Below are positions 32,578-35,418 of a stretch of 35,418 nt of DNA, piece after piece. The notes beneath the pieces are model-generated. The model made no database searches and had not been told where the DNA came from. It worked only from the letters and a program-made list of their open reading frames with translations. The translations under genes and the position numbers were made by a program. Source of the stretch: Gammaproteobacteria bacterium (GTDB taxonomy: Bacteria; Pseudomonadota; Gammaproteobacteria; Pseudomonadales; Pseudomonadaceae); contig JAHJXZ010000207.1 in the NCBI GenBank assembly GCA_018827205.1, positions 1-35,418 of the forward strand, in the 5' to 3' direction. Within the stretch, counting starts at the first letter, position 1, and each line of letters begins with the position of its first letter.

Positions 32578-35398
32578 GGAGGGCCTCCTTGATGCGGGCC
32601 GGAGTCAGAGGAAGGTCGCGCAAGCGCTTGCCGGTGGCATGGGCCACGGCGTTGACGATGGCGCCGACCACCGGAATCATCACCACCTCGGCGATGCCCT
32701 TGGCCGGATCACTGGGTGATAGCGGCGGCAGAATCTCTGCGGTTTGCGCCCACACGGCGCAGTCTTTGGCGCGCGGTAATTGATAGCGATTGAAGTTCCA
32801 GGTGCCATCGCCGGGGCCACCTTCATACAGCGGCATGTCCTCCAGCAGTGCGTGGCCGATGCCCATGGCGATGCCGCCTTCGAGCTGACCCAGTACCAGC
32901 TCTTCGACAATCACCCGGCCGCATTCGAGCCAGGAATGATGATTGATCACCCGCGCCTCGCCACTGCCCTTGTTGACCTTGATCTCGACCAGGGTGGCCA
33001 CCGGGCTGTAGTAGGTAACCATGGCGTTGTTCAACTGGGTGACTGGGTAGTTGATGCTGACCCGGTCGAGCAGGTGGAAACCGTTACGGCTCATCTGCGC
33101 TTTCTGCACGGAGGTTGCACCGTCACCGTATTTCACCGCCAGCGCATCCAGCGGCACACGCTCACGCTGGCCATTGATCTCGAACTCGCCCTCGGCCCAG
33201 CTCCAGCGGTTGAAGCCGTGCACGCTAACGCCGGTTACCAAACCCAACTCGTGGGCCTTGTGCGCCAGCAGCTTGAAGGGAATCGGCGGCATGCCATCGG
33301 CGGTCAACTTGCCGTCAACCCAATGGGCATTTTCCCGCCGCACCACATACGGATTAGCCAGGCCGCCGTACTCACCACGGTTCCAGATGGCCATGGCCGC
33401 CGGCCACAAGCCATGCATAAACAGCACGCGCGCCGCTTCGCGGGTGGCATGCCCGGAGTAGTAGGACGAGTTGGTCGCCGACGACGGCGAGGCCAGCTTG
33501 CCGACCCAGCGCGGGTTGCGCAGCGCGGCGTCCTGCTCGGCCTGGCTGATGATGTAGGGGTTGCCGCTGGTGGTCAGGGCCAGTTCGCTCCACTCGGTTT
33601 CACCAGTCTTGATCTCGTCGGCGGGCTGACCGAGGTAATCGGCGACCAGCAAGGCCTGCGAGGTGGCCATACCGGTGCCCATGTCGATGGCAATATGGCG
33701 CAGGCTGACGCGGCCATCGGCTGTGAACTCCAGGCTGGCCATCGGCGCTTCGGAACCGGTGCCGAAATCCTTCTGGCAGATGGCGAAACCGACGCCGTAG
33801 AGGTTGTCCGGGTCTTCGGCGTCGAAGCGCTGCTTACGCTCGACTCGGTTCTTCCAGATTTCGTGCTGAGCAGCCTTGTCGAGAATCTCGTCCAGACGCA
33901 ACGCACCGGCCGGAATCGCGCCCTGGGTGTTCTTCATACCGGACTGGAACACGTTCTTTTTACGCAATTCGATGGCATCAATGCTCAGCCGCTCGGCCAC
34001 TTCGTCCACCATCATCTCGGTAGCGGCCATGGTTTGCAGCGTGCCGTAACCACGCATCGAACCGGCTTCCACACCGCGCGAGTAATACGCGGTCGCCGCC
34101 AGGTCACTGCGCGGCAGGTAATAGATCGACTGCGCCGCCGTAGCACCAACCGCCGCCACCGAAGAGCTGTAGTTGGCACGACCACCGCCATCCACATCCA
34201 TGTGTGCACGGAAGATCTGGAAGCTGTGATCCTGCTTATTCACCGCCAGTTGGTAGTGCATGTCGAAGGGATGACGCTTGATGCCGCTCTGGAATTGCTC
34301 ATAACGGTCATTGGCCAGGCGCACCGGAATACCGCCGCCGTAGATCGCAGCAAGGGCGGCGTAGAACACGAAGATGTTGTTGTCCTTGGAGCCATAACCC
34401 ACGGTGTAGCCGGGGTGCATGTTCAGCTTCTGCACAGCGAAACGCGACGGCGCGAGCATGTGCGCGGTCTGCTCGGCCACTTCAAACGGGCACTGGGTGG
34501 CGACCACGAAATGCAGGGTACCGGTAGCGGCGTCAAACCAGCCGTTGCCGTTATCGGCCTCCAGCGCGCACGGCTCGATGGATTGGGTTTTGAAGCGCTC
34601 ATCGAACACCAGCCAATCATCCGGCGGGCTCTGCAACTGCTGCTGCATCTGTTCGGCGTGATACAGCCCTTGCTCGGTGAGATCGCCACTGATCTTGCCT
34701 TCGCCCCAGGCCGGCTTGCGGTTATGGATCAGCGGAAACAGCATGCTGTCCTTGAGGCTGGAGAAGGTGTCGCGCTCGAACGGCGTCGCGCCGCCGACTC
34801 GCACAAAGCGAAAGCTACCGTATGGGTCGGACTGGAACGCCGGCGCTGTTTCACCGTAGCGGATCACCTTGTCATTGAACTTGAGGATGTTCTTGGCCTG
34901 GCGATAGCGTTCGAAATCCTTCCAGATCAGCAGCGCCACCGGATGCCCGATAAACATTGGCACCTGCCCTTCCGGCAACAGCGGATCAAGGTGGTGGCCA
35001 TCCGGAAAGGCGATGCCATCCTTCGCCAGATCACTGGCGGTGACCACCCGATCAGGCTGCAACTCAGCCGGCAACAGCGACAGGTCGAAGCCCTGATAGA
35101 GCTGTTCGGTGCGCGTGGCCTTGAGCAAAAGGGCATGGCCTTGCTGTTGCGGCCAGCCGGGCATGTCCTTGGCACGGATATCACGGGCAAACACCTTGGC
35201 CCCACAGGCTTTAGACACCCCATCGATACGCGCCACCGCCTTGCCGCTGGCGTCGTACCAGGGCTGCGGCATGGCGGTCACCTTGTCTTCGAACAGGGCG
35301 GCAAACGCCTTACTGCCCAGCGGCGCGAAGCTGATGCCGATACCGGCGATAACGCTGCCTTGCAAAAAGGCGCGACGGGATAACTCAGGAGTGGACAT
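32570..35398 (-). CDS. Molybdopterin-binding dehydrogenase large subunit (IorB-like)
   Basis: A 942-residue catalytic subunit of the xanthine dehydrogenase family, closest in architecture to IorB-type isoquinoline/aldehyde oxidoreductases. A twin-arginine signal (SRRAFLQGSVIAGIG, residues 7-21) predicts export as a folded, cofactor-loaded complex. Conserved cofactor segments include RGYGTLQTMAATEMM and the C-terminal K-G-I-A-E, where Glu904 is the candidate catalytic base (GxGE in most members, Ala here). GAGGA precedes ATG 35398. It begins the five-gene operon. Substrate is unknown; an aldehyde or N-heteroaromatic is likely. Confidence 0.92.
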   Translation of the reverse strand: MSTPELSRRAFLQGSVIAGIGISFAPLGSKAFAALFEDKVTAMPQPWYDASGKAVARIDGVSKACGAKVFARDIRAKDMPGWPQQQGHALLLKATRTEQLYQGFDLSLLPAELQPDRVVTASDLAKDGIAFPDGHHLDPLLPEGQVPMFIGHPVALLIWKDFERYRQAKNILKFNDKVIRYGETAPAFQSDPYGSFRFVRVGGATPFERDTFSSLKDSMLFPLIHNRKPAWGEGKISGDLTEQGLYHAEQMQQQLQSPPDDWLVFDERFKTQSIEPCALEADNGNGWFDAATGTLHFVVATQCPFEVAEQTAHMLAPSRFAVQKLNMHPGYTVGYGSKDNNIFVFYAALAAIYGGGIPVRLANDRYEQFQSGIKRHPFDMHYQLAVNKQDHSFQIFRAHMDVDGGGRANYSSSVAAVGATAAQSIYYLPRSDLAATAYYSRGVEAGSMRGYGTLQTMAATEMMVDEVAERLSIDAIELRKKNVFQSGMKNTQGAIPAGALRLDEILDKAAQHEIWKNRVERKQRFDAEDPDNLYGVGFAICQKDFGTGSEAPMASLEFTADGRVSLRHIAIDMGTGMATSQALLVADYLGQPADEIKTGETEWSELALTTSGNPYIISQAEQDAALRNPRWVGKLASPSSATNSSYYSGHATREAARVLFMHGLWPAAMAIWNRGEYGGLANPYVVRRENAHWVDGKLTADGMPPIPFKLLAHKAHELGLVTGVSVHGFNRWSWAEGEFEINGQRERVPLDALAVKYGDGATSVQKAQMSRNGFHLLDRVSINYPVTQLNNAMVTYYSPVATLVEIKVNKGSGEARVINHHSWLECGRVIVEELVLGQLEGGIAMGIGHALLEDMPLYEGGPGDGTWNFNRYQLPRAKDCAVWAQTAEILPPLSPSDPAKGIAEVVMIPVVGAIVNAVAHATGKRLRDLPLTPARIKEALHG

Positions 35399-35418
35399 GT
35401 CCGTTCCTCAAGGCCAGA

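Noticed and set aside
32780..35383. Very long plus-strand open frame (867 codons) opposite the molybdenum large subunit
   Set aside because: The opposite strand encodes a full, motif-complete enzyme. The plus frame is compositionally odd and arises from GC-biased third positions.

Overview
The window reads as chromosomal DNA of a Pseudomonas species. Codon use is GC-rich, almost all genes have clear Pseudomonas-type orthologues, and the gene order matches from memory two segments of the P. aeruginosa PA4569-PA4627 region: ispB, PA4570, fklB, yqhA (PA4574), PA4575, Lon-like protease and DksA-like protein, then morA, glyA, mapZ (PA4608), radA, mscL, fprB, the DctP-like protein and rlmG. No tRNA, rRNA, CRISPR array, prophage or insertion sequence was seen. 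It is mostly core genome with some local insertions: a photolyase operon, cioAB and a molybdenum dehydrogenase operon.

Region 1 (1-2271): ispB makes the polyprenyl tail of ubiquinone. A small conserved protein follows behind a very good Fur-box-like site, then fklB points the other way. Region 2 (2333-5838): a tightly overlapped minus-strand operon encodes a DUF6482 protein, an exonuclease-like/GIY-YIG fusion, an FeS-BCP-type (6-4) photolyase and a 48-residue DUF2256 zinc-finger protein. Four TACAA repeats lie in its promoter region, resembling operators of CarH/LitR-type light-responsive MerR regulators. Region 3 (5859-10076): yqhA, a PA4575-like gene flanked by two inverted pairs of DnaA-box-like sequences, a Lon-like protease and a DksA/TraR zinc-finger protein.

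Region 4 (10188-21291): the ribosome-associated ABC-F protein EttA is divergent from morA, a 1415-residue membrane GGDEF/EAL protein. glyA, the PilZ receptor mapZ, radA, two YdcH-family genes and a stand-alone EAL protein follow. A c-di-GMP bifunctional enzyme, a phosphodiesterase and a receptor therefore lie within about 9 kb. The first-listed ydcH (19804-20082) has an Anr-type site placed exactly as for oxygen-limitation activation. Region 5 (21359-26314): mscL, a CNNM/CBS membrane protein, ferredoxin-NADP reductase, an orphan TRAP-type binding protein and the 23S rRNA methyltransferase rlmG.

Region 6 (26425-35398): the cyanide-insensitive bd-type quinol oxidase cioAB has a 47-residue DUF2474 companion and an Anr-type site upstream. 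Behind it is a five-gene operon: Tat-exported molybdenum subunit, 2Fe-2S subunit, triheme cytochrome c, XdhC and a MocA-like cytidylyltransferase. The dehydrogenase probably oxidises an aldehyde or N-heterocycle in the periplasm and passes electrons through the cytochrome to the respiratory chain.

I did not find a clearly new defence or mobile system. The best leads are the photolyase operon with its apparently dead exonuclease domain and TACAA repeats, the Anr-type promoter of the Cys-tailed ydcH, the Fur-type site before the PA4570-like gene, and the paired DnaA-box palindromes.
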